From the NCBI GenBank assembly GCA_016124205.1, contig WGOD01000002.1:124001-188000 (forward strand): 64,000 nt of DNA. The letters run 5' to 3'. The position numbers and the translations under genes are program-made. The DNA comes from Alphaproteobacteria bacterium (GTDB lineage Bacteria > Pseudomonadota > Alphaproteobacteria > Caulobacterales > Maricaulaceae). Positions 34,298 to 44,796 of the stretch are shown piece after piece. The notes under the pieces are model-generated. The model saw only the letters and a list, made by a program, of their open reading frames with translations, was not told the origin of the DNA and ran no database searches. The stretch's first letter is position 1. Every line of letters starts with the position of its first letter.

Positions 34298-35379
34298 ATG
34301 CACTGACCGACATCCGCGCGGGCGCCGCGCACATCCGCAGCTTCCAGAAGCCCGACGGGTCGATCCCGTGGCTGCGGGCCGGGATATGGGATCCGTGGAA
34401 TCACGGCGAATGCGTTATGGCGCTGGCGGTGGCGGGGGACGAAGTCTCCACGCTTCGCGGTCTCGATCACCTCGCCGCGCGGCAGGAAGGCGATGGCGGA
34501 TGGACCGGCGAGCTTGGCGCGGGCGTGCCGCTTGATGCCGAGAACAAACACCTCATCCCGGACCAGCCGGCGACCGCGCGCGACACGAATTTCGCCGGCT
34601 ATGCCGCTGTCACCGTGTTGCGCAGCCTGCTGGCGCTCGACGATGCACGGCTGATCGAACGCTACGGACCGATGGTGAAGCGGGCGATGGGCTTCATCCT
34701 GTCCTGCCAGACGAGCCAGGGCGACATCGTCTGGCGCGCGCCGGACGCGGGCGAATTGCGCGAGAATGTGGATTCGCTGCGCGCCGGGAATGCCTGTCTC
34801 TACAAGAGTCTCGAATGCGCGATCCGGCTCGGCGACCTGGCGGGATGGAAAACTGGAGACTGGCGCGCGGCCCGAGCCCGTCTGGGCGATGCGCTGCACG
34901 ACAAGGACTGGCGGTTCGACCGCGAGGGCGTCGACCGGCGGCGCTATGCGATGGACTGGTATTATCCCGTGCTTGCCGGTGTGTCTTCGCAGGAAGACGG
35001 CAAGCGGCGGCTCGATGCCGGCTGGTCTCGCTTCGTCGTCGACGGGCTCGGCTGCCGCTGTGTGGCCGACGAACCCTGGGTGACGGCGGCAGAGACGGCG
35101 GAGCTTGCGCTGGCCTGCGCCGCCGCAGGCTGGCCGAAGCGGGCACGCCGGCTGATTGCCGATCTCAAACCGCTGGCCGCCGATGATGGCGGATACTGGA
35201 TGGGCTGGCAGTTCGCCGAGGAAGTGATCTGGCCGCAGGAACAACCCGCCTGGACGACCGCAGCGGTGATGCTGGCCGCCGACGCGATCGAAAGCCTGAC
35301 GCCGGGGTCAGACCTACTGATCACGCCCCTGCCCGACGATCCGGTCAGACGGCGCGGCGGAGAAATTCCAGCGTTTTGA
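34294..35379 (+). CDS. alpha/alpha-toroid protein, prenyltransferase/cyclase-like
   Basis: A 361-residue protein whose helical pairs repeat Q-x(2,5)-G-x-W-like turns (QKPDGSIPW, QEGDGGWTG, QTSQGDIVW, D-D-G-G-Y-W-M-G). This is the pattern of the alpha/alpha toroid fold shared by prenyltransferase beta subunits, squalene-hopene cyclases and some glycosidases. The cyclase D-x-D-D motif is absent, so terpene cyclisation is unlikely. A lipid- or sugar-binding enzyme is possible. It ends 35 bases inside the convergent methyltransferase gene. Function unknown. Confidence 0.65.
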   Translation: MNALTDIRAGAAHIRSFQKPDGSIPWLRAGIWDPWNHGECVMALAVAGDEVSTLRGLDHLAARQEGDGGWTGELGAGVPLDAENKHLIPDQPATARDTNFAGYAAVTVLRSLLALDDARLIERYGPMVKRAMGFILSCQTSQGDIVWRAPDAGELRENVDSLRAGNACLYKSLECAIRLGDLAGWKTGDWRAARARLGDALHDKDWRFDREGVDRRRYAMDWYYPVLAGVSSQEDGKRRLDAGWSRFVVDGLGCRCVADEPWVTAAETAELALACAAAGWPKRARRLIADLKPLAADDGGYWMGWQFAEEVIWPQEQPAWTTAAVMLAADAIESLTPGSDLLITPLPDDPVRRRGGEIPAF

Positions 35380-35950
35380 CGCGCTTCACCGGTTCGAACA
35401 GACCGCTGTCGCGCGCCTGGCACCAGATCTCGTAAGGCGGCCGTCCGCCATCGGCCGGGTCCGGGAAGACGTCGTGAATGGCGAGCAGTCCGCCCGGCGC
35501 AATCCTGTGGGCCCAGCCGTCATAGTCAGCCTGCGCGGCCGCCATGGAATGCCCGCCATCGATGAAGACCATTCCCGGCAGGCTGCCCCACCATTGCGCG
35601 ACTGTCGCCGATGCGCCGATCACGGGAATGACGCAGTCTTCCAGACCGGCGCGGCGCAGAGTCCGGCGCAATTCGGGGAGTGTGTCGACGGCGTCCGCCT
35701 CGGCATCGAACAGGTCGGGGTCGTGATAGCCCTCGCCCTTCTGATGCTCTTCCGAACCGCGATGATGATCGATGGTGAAAAGCACGGTGCCCGTGTCGCG
35801 CGCCGCCGGGCCGAGATAGAGGGCGGACTTGCCGCAATAGCTGCCGATTTCGACGATCGGGCCGAGATGGCCGATTTCACGTACGGCGGCGGCCAAGGCT
35901 TCGCCTTCCTCGGTATCGAGGAAGCCCTTTACGGTCGCCGGATCGATCAT
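35345..35950 (-). CDS. class I SAM-dependent methyltransferase (Methyltransf_24-like)
   Basis: A 201-residue protein if started at ATG 35950; the upstream in-frame reading (to 36208) is Arg-rich and overlaps the lipoprotein gene. Motif I is V-E-I-G-S-Y-C-G-K-S, with I-D-H-H-R-G-S and V-F-I-D-G-G-H-S, as in O-methyltransferase-like class I enzymes. It faces the glycosyltransferase operon and overlaps its last gene by 35 bases, a sign of a compact, shared cluster. It lies immediately downstream of the lipoprotein gene (1-base gap). Confidence 0.85.
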   Translation of the reverse strand: MIDPATVKGFLDTEEGEALAAAVREIGHLGPIVEIGSYCGKSALYLGPAARDTGTVLFTIDHHRGSEEHQKGEGYHDPDLFDAEADAVDTLPELRRTLRRAGLEDCVIPVIGASATVAQWWGSLPGMVFIDGGHSMAAAQADYDGWAHRIAPGGLLAIHDVFPDPADGGRPPYEIWCQARDSGLFEPVKRVKTLEFLRRAV

Positions 35951-35951
35951 G

Positions 35952-36602
35952 TCAGCTGAGAATGCCGGAGCGCGCCGCGCGGCGGCGCTCAGCGATGGCG
36001 TCGGCGCTCTCGCCCAGACGGTCGAACTCCGCACGGAGCTGTGTCTGTCGGATGCGAAGCGCCGCAAGCTGGTCTGCTTCGAGGCGGTCGTCCACGCCTG
36101 TGACCGCCTCATCGAAGAAATCGAGGGCGCGCGAGACCGCGGCGATCGCGTTTTCGGTCGCCGACAGATCACCGGCCAGTGCGGCCGTGTCCGCCGAGCC
36201 GCCCTCACCGATGGCGCGGGCGTTCACGGCCACCGTACCGGCCATGCTGGCGGCCACGGCGAGATCGGTGTCGAGCGCAGTGAAGATCGTGGAGGCGTCT
36301 ACGCCGTCCGGAGCGATGCGCGCAAGGTAGACAGCCGAAGGAGACGGTTCGCGGTCTTCGGAGCGGCCGTTCAGCAGCATGTTGGCCAACTGGCCGAATG
36401 ATCCGCTGGTGCTGGCCGACCAGCCGGCTTCCTCGAAATGGGAAACCAGCTCGCGCGACGTCGTGCGCAGGTCCGACTGGGTCTGGGTCAGCGCAACCGT
36501 ATCGCCGGTCGTCGCGGCCTGCGGGGTGGAAACACACCCGCTCAGCGCCAGAGCGGCGCATAGTCCGATCACTCGAAAAATAACGTTACCTGTCACGTTC
36601 AA
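35952..36602 (-). CDS. lipoprotein of unknown function
   Basis: A 216-residue lipoprotein with lipobox L-S-G-C (Cys23). The mature chain is Ala-rich and mostly helical with no enzyme motif. Its C-terminal half has amphipathic helices with L-D-F-F-D-E-A and Arg-rich ends. It is the upstream gene of the second methyltransferase and may be co-transcribed with it. Not recognised. Confidence 0.65.
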   Translation of the reverse strand: MNVTGNVIFRVIGLCAALALSGCVSTPQAATTGDTVALTQTQSDLRTTSRELVSHFEEAGWSASTSGSFGQLANMLLNGRSEDREPSPSAVYLARIAPDGVDASTIFTALDTDLAVAASMAGTVAVNARAIGEGGSADTAALAGDLSATENAIAAVSRALDFFDEAVTGVDDRLEADQLAALRIRQTQLRAEFDRLGESADAIAERRRAARSGILS

Positions 36603-36688
36603 CGCGCTTGCCCCACCCTCAGCGAAAACACGATACTCTCTCCAGACTTCTGGCGCTAGCCGCGATTGGACGCGGTACGGGGGAATGC

Positions 36689-37663
36689 ATGGACCAGGCC
36701 AGACGGGGTGTCAGGCGGCCGCTCTATCCGGCCGTGATCCCGTATTCAACCCGGCATCTGCCGGTCGGAGACGGTCACAGCCTCTATGTCGAGGAATGCG
36801 GCCGGCCCGATGGCTTGCCGATCGTGATCCTGCATGGCGGACCCGGCGGCGGTGCCTCTCCCGTCCTGCGACGGTTTGCCGACCCGAAACACTACCGGGC
36901 CGTCCTGTTCGACCAACGCGGATGCGGGCGTTCGGTTCCCCATTCCGCGCTTCATGCCAACACGACGCACGACCTCGTCGACGACATGGAGCGCATCCGC
37001 GAGGCGCTCGGGATCGAGAAATGGGTGGTTCTGGGTGGATCCTGGGGCACGACGCTGGCGCTCGCTTATGCGCGGGCCCATCCCAACCGGGTGCTGGGCC
37101 TGATCCTTCGCGGCGTCTTCCTGTGCACGCAGGCCGAGCTCGACTGGTTCTACCGCGAAGGCACGAACGCGCTCTTCCCGGAGGCGTGGGACGCGCTTGT
37201 TTCGCGGCTGGCCCCATCTGAACGCGATGACATCGTGCGAGCCTATCACGACCGCCTGCTGGCAGAGACACGCGAGGCCCGGGCGGATGATGCCCGCGCC
37301 TGGGCACAATACGAATCCGCGCTGGTCAGCCTGCTGCCCGCGTCACCGCCCGAACCGCGCGATCCGCTGCGCGACGATGCGATCTCGCGGCTCGAGACGC
37401 ACTACTTCGTGAACAAGGGATTTTTCGCCGAGGACGGCGAATTGCTGCGCGATGTCGGGCGCTACGCCCACATCCCCGGCGTCATCATCCAGGGCCGCTA
37501 CGACGTGATCACGCCCGCGCGGACCGGCTGGTCACTGGCGCGGGCGTGGGGATCGAAAGCGAAGTTCGAAGTGATCGGCGATGCCGGTCATTCGACCGGC
37601 GAGCCCGGTGTCGCCGACGCGATCATTCGCGCCGCCGACACCTTTGCCCGTCAGTTCTCCTAA
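36689..37663 (+). CDS. pip: proline iminopeptidase
   Basis: A 324-residue alpha/beta hydrolase of the S33 family. The N-terminal signature H-G-G-P-G-G-G is followed by D-Q-R-G-C-G-R-S. The nucleophile elbow G-G-S-W-G-T-T-L-A-L-A-Y gives the Ser. The late G-R-Y-D-V-I-T-P and G-D-A-G-H-S supply Asp and His. It removes N-terminal proline from peptides in the cytosol. The start at ATG 36689 follows GGGGGA; a longer reading from 36608 lacks support. The stop TAA overlaps the convergent transporter stop (CTAA at 37660-37663). Confidence 0.92.
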   Translation: MDQARRGVRRPLYPAVIPYSTRHLPVGDGHSLYVEECGRPDGLPIVILHGGPGGGASPVLRRFADPKHYRAVLFDQRGCGRSVPHSALHANTTHDLVDDMERIREALGIEKWVVLGGSWGTTLALAYARAHPNRVLGLILRGVFLCTQAELDWFYREGTNALFPEAWDALVSRLAPSERDDIVRAYHDRLLAETREARADDARAWAQYESALVSLLPASPPEPRDPLRDDAISRLETHYFVNKGFFAEDGELLRDVGRYAHIPGVIIQGRYDVITPARTGWSLARAWGSKAKFEVIGDAGHSTGEPGVADAIIRAADTFARQFS

Positions 37664-39015
37664 GCGCCGAAGATCATTTCGCTGAGGCCCCAGCCGAAGC
37701 GGTCGGACAGTCCGAGCGCGAGGATGATCACCAGCGCGACCGGCGCAAGGAAGCGGGTCGAGAAGCGGAAGAAGCCGAACAGCAGCGGCGAGGCATGCGA
37801 CAGCTCCGCCTTGGCCAGCTTCTTGTCGACGACCCAGCCCATGAAGACCGCCATCAGGAGACCCGCCAGCGGCAGGGCGATGGAGCCGGACAGGAAGTCC
37901 AGAAGGTCGAAGAAGCTCATCGAGAAGGCGACGCCCGCACCGACGAGCCAGATGAAGCCGCCCATCGTCCACGCAATGGTGGACTTGTGGAAGTTCGAGT
38001 TTTCCTCGACCCAGGCCACAACCGCCTGAAGCAGCGAGATCGACGACGTCAGTGCCGCGATCAGCGCCAGCGCGAAGAAGGCCGTGCCGACGATATTGCC
38101 GCCCGGCATCGCCGCGAAGGCCGCCGGGAGCGCCTGGAAGAAGAGCGCCGGGCCGGCATTCGGCTCGATGTTGGTGAAGGCGAAGACGAAGGGGAAGATC
38201 GCCAGGCCGGCGATCATCGCCACGCCGGTATCCGCCACCGAGATGATGCCCGCCGACTGACCGATATTGGCGTCCCGGTCGAGATAGGAGCCGTAGGTGA
38301 TCATGATTGCGGAACCAAGACCGATCGAGAAAAATGCCTGACCGACCGCCGCAAGGAAGGTCGCGCCACTGACCTCGGAGAAGTCCACCGCAAAGAGGTA
38401 ATCGACCGCGGCGCCGAAATTGCCAGCGTAGGCGGCGTATCCGACCATGCCCACGAGCATGATGAAGAAGAGCGGCATCAGGATGGACGCGGCGCGTTCG
38501 ATCCCGCTGGTCACGCCCTGGGCCACGACGAGGATGGTCAGGATCATGAAGGCGGTATGCCAGCCGAGGACCTGATAGCTGTCGGCGGTGAAGGTTCCGA
38601 AGGCCGCTGCGACCGCTTCCGGGGCCTGCCCGAGAAGTTCGCCGTCGGCCATTTTCAGGATGTAGGCCGTCACCCAGCCCGCCACGACCGAGTAGAAGCA
38701 GAGGACAAGGACGCCGCCGATCAGGCCGACGACACCGGTGATGGTCCAGAGTTTCGAGGAGCCGTTATCGGCCGCCACTTTCGCTACGGAACCGATCGCC
38801 GATTTCTGGCCGTAGCGGCCGACGGCCAGTTCGGCCATCAGGACCGGAAAGCCGATCAGCGCCACGCAGACCAGATAGATGACGATGAAGGCGGCGCCGC
38901 CGTTTTCACCAGCGGTGTACGGAAAGCGCCAGAAATTCCCCAGACCGACGGACGATCCGATCGCCGCCATCAAGAATCCGAAACGCGACGACCAGTGCGC
39001 GTGAGCCGCAGCCAT
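37660..39015 (-). CDS. sodium-dependent transporter (NSS/SNF family)
   Basis: A 451-residue LeuT-fold transporter with about eleven membrane helices. The helix-1 motif G-S-S-V-G-L-G-N-F-W-R-F-P-Y-T-A-G-E-N-G-G is characteristic of bacterial NSS proteins. It moves a small amino acid or related solute with Na+; the substrate is not predictable. It is flanked by convergent pip and a 116-base gap to rodA. Confidence 0.92.
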   Translation of the reverse strand: MAAAHAHWSSRFGFLMAAIGSSVGLGNFWRFPYTAGENGGAAFIVIYLVCVALIGFPVLMAELAVGRYGQKSAIGSVAKVAADNGSSKLWTITGVVGLIGGVLVLCFYSVVAGWVTAYILKMADGELLGQAPEAVAAAFGTFTADSYQVLGWHTAFMILTILVVAQGVTSGIERAASILMPLFFIMLVGMVGYAAYAGNFGAAVDYLFAVDFSEVSGATFLAAVGQAFFSIGLGSAIMITYGSYLDRDANIGQSAGIISVADTGVAMIAGLAIFPFVFAFTNIEPNAGPALFFQALPAAFAAMPGGNIVGTAFFALALIAALTSSISLLQAVVAWVEENSNFHKSTIAWTMGGFIWLVGAGVAFSMSFFDLLDFLSGSIALPLAGLLMAVFMGWVVDKKLAKAELSHASPLLFGFFRFSTRFLAPVALVIILALGLSDRFGWGLSEMIFGA

Positions 39016-39131
39016 ACTCTGTCTCCCCTGACACGATGGCGCGTGTAGCCCGCGCCCCTCCGTTGGGGGCGGACCCTTCCCTATCCGCAGATTTTGGTCA
39101 AGCGGGGTGACACGAATGTGTCAGCGGAAAA

Positions 39132-40277
39132 CTAGCCGAACAGCCCGACACCTTTCGGCAATTCCGCATTCCGGTGAACGTGCGCCCCGAGAATCAGGCC
39201 GAAGCCGAACAGGACGGTGAGCATCACCGTGCCGCCATAGGAAACCAGCGGCAACGGCACCCCCACAACGGGCAGCATGCCCATCACCATTCCGGTGTTG
39301 ATGATGACGTAGAGCGCGAACGTCGTCGCCACGCCCATCACCGTCATCTTCAGGAAGGTCGACTTGCACGAGGTCGCGATCGCCACGGCGTTGGCGAGGA
39401 CGATCAGGTAGAGCAGGAGAATGGCAATTCCGCCGACGAAGCCGAATTCCTCACCGAGCATGGTGAAGATGAAGTCGGTCTGTTTCTCCGGCAGGTAGTT
39501 CAGATGCGACTGGGTGCCCTGAAGGAAGCCCTTGCCCGTGAAGCCGCCCGATCCGAGCGCGATCTTGGACTGCAGGATCTGGTAGCCCGCGCCCATTGGA
39601 TCGTCTTCCGGATTGAGGAAGGTGAAGATTCGCTCCCGCTGATAATCCTGCAGGCCGTATCTGAGCCCGAGCGGGATCGCGACAGCCGCGGCCACCGCGG
39701 CAGCACCAATGATCCTCCAGTTGAGGCCGGACAGGAAGATCAGCACCGCGCCAGTCGCCACGACGAGAAGCGCCGTACCGAGGTCCGGCTGATGCAGGAT
39801 CAGGACGGCCGGCATGCCGATCAGGGCGAGCGGGACGAGCACCCCGGTCGGGCCGGAGACCTTTTCGCGCGGCAGGTCATGATAGAAGCGTGCCAGCGCC
39901 ATCACGACAGCGATCTTCATCACCTCCGACGGCTGAACCCGGATCGGGCCCAGTTCCAGCCAGCGCTGCGAGCCCTGGATGGTCAGGCCGAAGAATTCGA
40001 CGCCCAGCAACAGGGCCAGCGCGCCCAGATAGGCCGGGTAGGACATCGCCATCCAGAAGCGCGGCGGCATCATGGCCACGATCAGCATCATGACGAGGCC
40101 CACCAGGAAGCGCGTCGCGTGGCGGGTGGCCCACGGGTCCCACGCCCCGTCTGCGACTGAATAAAGCATGCCGATTCCCGCCGCACCGAGCAGGCAGAGC
40201 AGAAGGACGAGCGCCCAATTGATCTCGTAGAGCTTGCCCTGGAATGTGCGCGGTACGGTGTCGCGGAAAACGGCCAT
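39132..40277 (-). CDS. rodA: peptidoglycan glycosyltransferase RodA
   Basis: A 381-residue SEDS polymerase with about ten membrane helices. Near the C-terminus are the family segments G-M-L-P-V-V-G-V-P-L-P-L-V-S-Y-G-G-T and I-I-N-T-G-M-V-M-G. RodA polymerises glycan strands with PBP2 in lateral wall growth. It ends the mreB-mreC-mreD-mrdA-rodA cluster, 3 bases after mrdA. Confidence 0.95.
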   Translation of the reverse strand: MAVFRDTVPRTFQGKLYEINWALVLLLCLLGAAGIGMLYSVADGAWDPWATRHATRFLVGLVMMLIVAMMPPRFWMAMSYPAYLGALALLLGVEFFGLTIQGSQRWLELGPIRVQPSEVMKIAVVMALARFYHDLPREKVSGPTGVLVPLALIGMPAVLILHQPDLGTALLVVATGAVLIFLSGLNWRIIGAAAVAAAVAIPLGLRYGLQDYQRERIFTFLNPEDDPMGAGYQILQSKIALGSGGFTGKGFLQGTQSHLNYLPEKQTDFIFTMLGEEFGFVGGIAILLLYLIVLANAVAIATSCKSTFLKMTVMGVATTFALYVIINTGMVMGMLPVVGVPLPLVSYGGTVMLTVLFGFGLILGAHVHRNAELPKGVGLFG

Positions 40278-40280
40278 GGA

Positions 40281-42140
40281 TCAGCCTCCCCGCGTTCCGG
40301 TATCGCGCGCGGCGAACGGGCCGGCGCGGGAAGGATCGTTCTCGATCAGGTAGCGCAGGATGTCGCGCGCCGGGCGCGCGGCGGCGCGTGAACCCCCGCC
40401 GCCATGTTCGACCACGGTTGCGACGGCATAACGCGGACGGTCGGCGGGCGCGTAGCAGACGAACATGCCGTGGTCGCGCAGGCGCCAGGGCAGATCGTCC
40501 TGCGACCGGACGCCAGCCGCGCGTTCGGCTTCGGTGATGCGGAAGACCTGCGCGGAGCCGGTCTTGCCGGCCATTTCCACGCCATCGACGCCGAGCCCAC
40601 CGAGCGAATAGTGCGACGTTCCGCCCGGTTCATGGACCACGGCGCGAAGCCCGTCATGTATGAGTTCGAGGTGTTGCGGATCAATCCCGACCATCGGCGC
40701 AAGCTGCGCGTTGTCGTCACGGTAAAGACGCGGCGTGACCGCGCGGCCCGAGGCGAGGCGTGCCGTCATCACCGCCAGATGAAGCGGTGATGCAAGCAGG
40801 AAGCCCTGGCCGATTCCGGTGATGAGGGTCTCGCCAAGGCTCCAGCCCTGACCGTATCGCGCGCGTTTCCACTGTTCGTTCGGCACAAGACCGTCGCGCA
40901 CGCCGGCGAGGCCGATATCCGGCGCAGGACCGAGGCCGAAGCGCAGCGCCATGTCGTGGATACGGTCGATCCCGGCGCGCTGTGCCATCTCGTAGAAATA
41001 GACGTCGCAGGAAGTCTTCACCGCTTCGCGCATGTTCACGCGGCCATGGCCGCCGCGGCGCCAGCAGTGGAATTCGCGGTCACCCACACGGATCTTGCCG
41101 GTGCAGGTCACCGTTTCGCTTTCACGGACCAGTCCGGCCTCGAGCGCGGCCAGGCCGGTGACCGCCTTGAAGGTGGAGGCCGGCGGATAGGTGCCCTGAA
41201 GCGCCTTGTTGAACAGCGGGCGGAGTTCGTTGTCCTGAAGCGCCTGGAAGGCCGTATGAGAGATGCCCGTGACGAACAGGTTCGGGTCGAAGCCCGGCGT
41301 CGAGACCAGCGCCAGAAGATCGCCCGTCTCGACATCCATCGCGACGGCGGCGGCGCTCTCGCCGGTCAACCGCTCATAGGCATAACTCTGGGCCCCGGCA
41401 TCGAGGGTCAGGCGCAGATCCTCGCCCGGCGTCTGCGGCACGGATTGTTCGGGCAATTCGCGAATGACGCGGCCAAAGGCGTTGACCTCGACCTTCAGTG
41501 AACCGGCTTGCCCGCGCAGCGTGTCTTCGCGTGCGGCCTCCACGCCGGCCCGGCCGATACGGAAACCGGGGTGGCGCAGAAGCGCGCTGTCGCCCGCGTC
41601 TTCCTCGGTCGGCGGCTGCACATAGCCGATGACATGCGAGAAGGCCGGGCCCGACGGGTAGTGCCGGATCTCGGCGACATTCGGAATGACTCCGGCGAGA
41701 TCGGGCGCGCGCAGATTGACCGCGGAAAAGGCTCCCCAGTCGAGGTCTTCGAGCGCCGTGACCGGGCGGAAGCCGGGCGCGCGTCGCGCCGCCGTCAGAA
41801 TGCGTTCGCGTTCGCGGTCGCTGATCGGGACGAGTTCACCCAGACGGTCGAGCGTTGCGTCGAGATCACCGGCCTGTTCGGGAACGATCAGAACCCGGTA
41901 GCTGTCGCGGTTTTCTGCAAGCGGCTCACCGAAGCGGTCGAGGATGCGGCCGCGCGACGGAGGCACGAGCAGGAAGTTGAACTGGTTGTCGTCCGACATC
42001 AGCCGGTAGCGTTCGGCCTGCAGGATCTGCAGCGTGTACAGGCGCGCTGCGAGCGCGCCGAACACGACCACGCCGCCCGCCGACAGGAGCAGCGAGCGCC
42101 GCGTGAACTTCATCTCCTGTTCCTGGCGGTCGTTGCGCAT
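40281..42140 (-). CDS. mrdA: penicillin-binding protein 2
   Basis: A 619-residue class B transpeptidase with one N-terminal membrane helix (about residues 15-33). The active-site motifs are P-A-S-T-F-K (Ser nucleophile), S-C-D in V-K-T-S-C-D-V-Y-F-Y, and K-T-G-S-A-Q-V-F. It crosslinks new wall with RodA. The start at ATG 42140 is 3 bases after mreD; an in-frame ATG 9 codons on is an alternative. The cluster order is the usual one for rod-shaped alphaproteobacteria. Confidence 0.95.
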   Translation of the reverse strand: MRNDRQEQEMKFTRRSLLLSAGGVVVFGALAARLYTLQILQAERYRLMSDDNQFNFLLVPPSRGRILDRFGEPLAENRDSYRVLIVPEQAGDLDATLDRLGELVPISDRERERILTAARRAPGFRPVTALEDLDWGAFSAVNLRAPDLAGVIPNVAEIRHYPSGPAFSHVIGYVQPPTEEDAGDSALLRHPGFRIGRAGVEAAREDTLRGQAGSLKVEVNAFGRVIRELPEQSVPQTPGEDLRLTLDAGAQSYAYERLTGESAAAVAMDVETGDLLALVSTPGFDPNLFVTGISHTAFQALQDNELRPLFNKALQGTYPPASTFKAVTGLAALEAGLVRESETVTCTGKIRVGDREFHCWRRGGHGRVNMREAVKTSCDVYFYEMAQRAGIDRIHDMALRFGLGPAPDIGLAGVRDGLVPNEQWKRARYGQGWSLGETLITGIGQGFLLASPLHLAVMTARLASGRAVTPRLYRDDNAQLAPMVGIDPQHLELIHDGLRAVVHEPGGTSHYSLGGLGVDGVEMAGKTGSAQVFRITEAERAAGVRSQDDLPWRLRDHGMFVCYAPADRPRYAVATVVEHGGGGSRAAARPARDILRYLIENDPSRAGPFAARDTGTRGG

Positions 42141-42143
42141 GGG

Positions 42144-42656
42144 TTAGCCGAATGCCCCCCGCGACTGCCGCTTGCGCACGGAGATAAGCGCGATCAGCGG
42201 GAACATGAGAATGGAGGCCGCGGCCTCGATGGCCATGGGCTGAACCGGAGCGGGACTGCCGTTCGCCAGGCTCCCGGCAATCCAGGCGACGACGACGGCG
42301 ATCGCGGTGGTGGCCACGAAGCGGAACCAGAGCGGCCCCATGTCGCGTGTCGTCGCGTCTTCCTTGCGCACCCGCATGATGGTCAGCGACAGCAGATAGG
42401 CGAAGGCCCAGATTCCCATGGGGCCGCCGGTCAGCAGATCCTGCAGCAGACCGACGATGAAGATCACAATCGGCGGGATGAAATAGGGCCGGATCGTCGA
42501 CCAGATGAAGAGGGTGATCAGCGGCAGGAGCGGCATCAGGTCGGTCGAGCGGGTCAGGCGCGCCGGGGTCGCATACACCAGAAGCGCGAGCAGCAGCGTG
42601 ACCGCGCACCAGATGGCGAGCCCGTAGGGCGGGCGTCGTTCGATGGGGGCCCTCAT
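42144..42656 (-). CDS. mreD: rod shape-determining protein MreD
   Basis: A 170-residue membrane protein with five or six helices and the MreD segment G-L-L-Q-D-L-L-T-G-G-P-M-G-I-W-A. It couples the elongation complex in the inner membrane to the mreC gene product. It overlaps mreC by ATGA. MreD is poorly conserved, so the call rests partly on its place between mreC and mrdA. Confidence 0.9.
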   Translation of the reverse strand: MRAPIERRPPYGLAIWCAVTLLLALLVYATPARLTRSTDLMPLLPLITLFIWSTIRPYFIPPIVIFIVGLLQDLLTGGPMGIWAFAYLLSLTIMRVRKEDATTRDMGPLWFRFVATTAIAVVVAWIAGSLANGSPAPVQPMAIEAAASILMFPLIALISVRKRQSRGAFG

Positions 42657-43612
42657 TCGCCGTCCTCCGCGGTCGCGATCGTGCCCGTTTCTTCGCCGCC
42701 TGGGGCTGGCTCTGAGTTCACTTCACCCGCAATCGCGCCCGGCGCGTCGGCGGACGCAGCGGGTTCCTCTTCAGGTGTGGGAAGGCGGTCGTAGGGCAGC
42801 ACCCAGACAAAATCGACCGGCGCATTGTCGGAAAAAAGGCGAACCCGCCAACGGCCATTGCGATCGAGCGCCGCGGTGCCCACCGGAAGGCCGCGCGGCA
42901 GGATGCCGTCGTCGCCGGAGGTGACGATGCGGTCGCCTTCCTGCAGGTCGGCATCACGCCCGAGATAGTCGAGACGCGGGAAGTTGGTGTTGTCGCCGGT
43001 CAGGACGGCGCGGGCGTTCGAACGGTCCGCCATGACCGGAACGCGGCTGTTGAGGTCCGTGAGCAGCAGCACGCGCGAGGAGCGCTGGCCGACTTCGACG
43101 ACGTGACCCACGAGGCCGTAGACGTTGAGTACCGGATCGCCCTCGCCCACGCCGCGCCCGGAACCGGCTCCGACGAGCCGGGATCGCACGAAGGGTCCGG
43201 TCGGATCGGCCAGCACCCACGCCCCGATGCGTTCCTGCTCGCTGGCCGGGGTCAGGTTCAAGGCTTCGCGATAGATGTCGCGCTCGTCGCGCAGGCGCAG
43301 GGCCAGATCGCGCCAGTAGCGCGTCTCGGTCAGTTGTTCCTGAAGCTCGGCATTCTCCACGGCGAGTTCGTGCTGACGTTGCCAGTAGGGTCCGATATTG
43401 CCGATGCCGCGCAGCGGCCGTGCCGTCAGATCGAGCAAGGGCGCGGCGGTGTCGGTCACGGCGGACCGGACAGCGACAAGAAAGCCCGGACGGGCGTCCG
43501 GACGGTCGAAGGCGATCAGCAATGCCGCGATGATGAACAGCGTCAGGGTCAGCGTGCGCGAAAAGCGCACTCCGTCATCCTGCTCCCGCCGTCCAGGCCG
43601 TCGTAGCGCCAA
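42653..43612 (-). CDS. mreC: rod shape-determining protein MreC
   Basis: A 319-residue protein with an N-terminal membrane helix (about residues 20-38), a helical region with E-L-Q-E-Q-L, and the beta-rich MreC core with G-V-G-E-G-D-P-V-L-N-V-Y-G-L-V-G-H-V-V-E-V. The C-terminal ~45 residues are Pro/Glu/Ala-rich. It bridges MreB and PBP2 in the periplasm. It is 32 bases downstream of mreB. Confidence 0.93.
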   Translation of the reverse strand: MALRRPGRREQDDGVRFSRTLTLTLFIIAALLIAFDRPDARPGFLVAVRSAVTDTAAPLLDLTARPLRGIGNIGPYWQRQHELAVENAELQEQLTETRYWRDLALRLRDERDIYREALNLTPASEQERIGAWVLADPTGPFVRSRLVGAGSGRGVGEGDPVLNVYGLVGHVVEVGQRSSRVLLLTDLNSRVPVMADRSNARAVLTGDNTNFPRLDYLGRDADLQEGDRIVTSGDDGILPRGLPVGTAALDRNGRWRVRLFSDNAPVDFVWVLPYDRLPTPEEEPAASADAPGAIAGEVNSEPAPGGEETGTIATAEDGE

Positions 43613-43644
43613 GGGGTAGGTCTCCCGCCTCGCGGCGCGTCAAC

Positions 43645-44709
<1,065 letters not shown>

Positions 44710-44796
44710 CTATGGGGAGAACGCCGTTGCGTTAGACAGAGTAGTCCTTGTGCGATGGCGCGCCCGCGATTGCAAGCGCGGCTTTGCAGCCACGCG

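Noticed and set aside
34294-35379. Squalene-hopene cyclase
   Set aside because: The D-x-D-D catalytic motif is absent and the length (361) is far below the ~630 residues of true cyclases.
37546-39048. 500-codon open frame antisense to the NSS transporter
   Set aside because: Extremely rich in Asp, Glu, Arg and His with no hydrophobic core; the other strand is a clear transporter.
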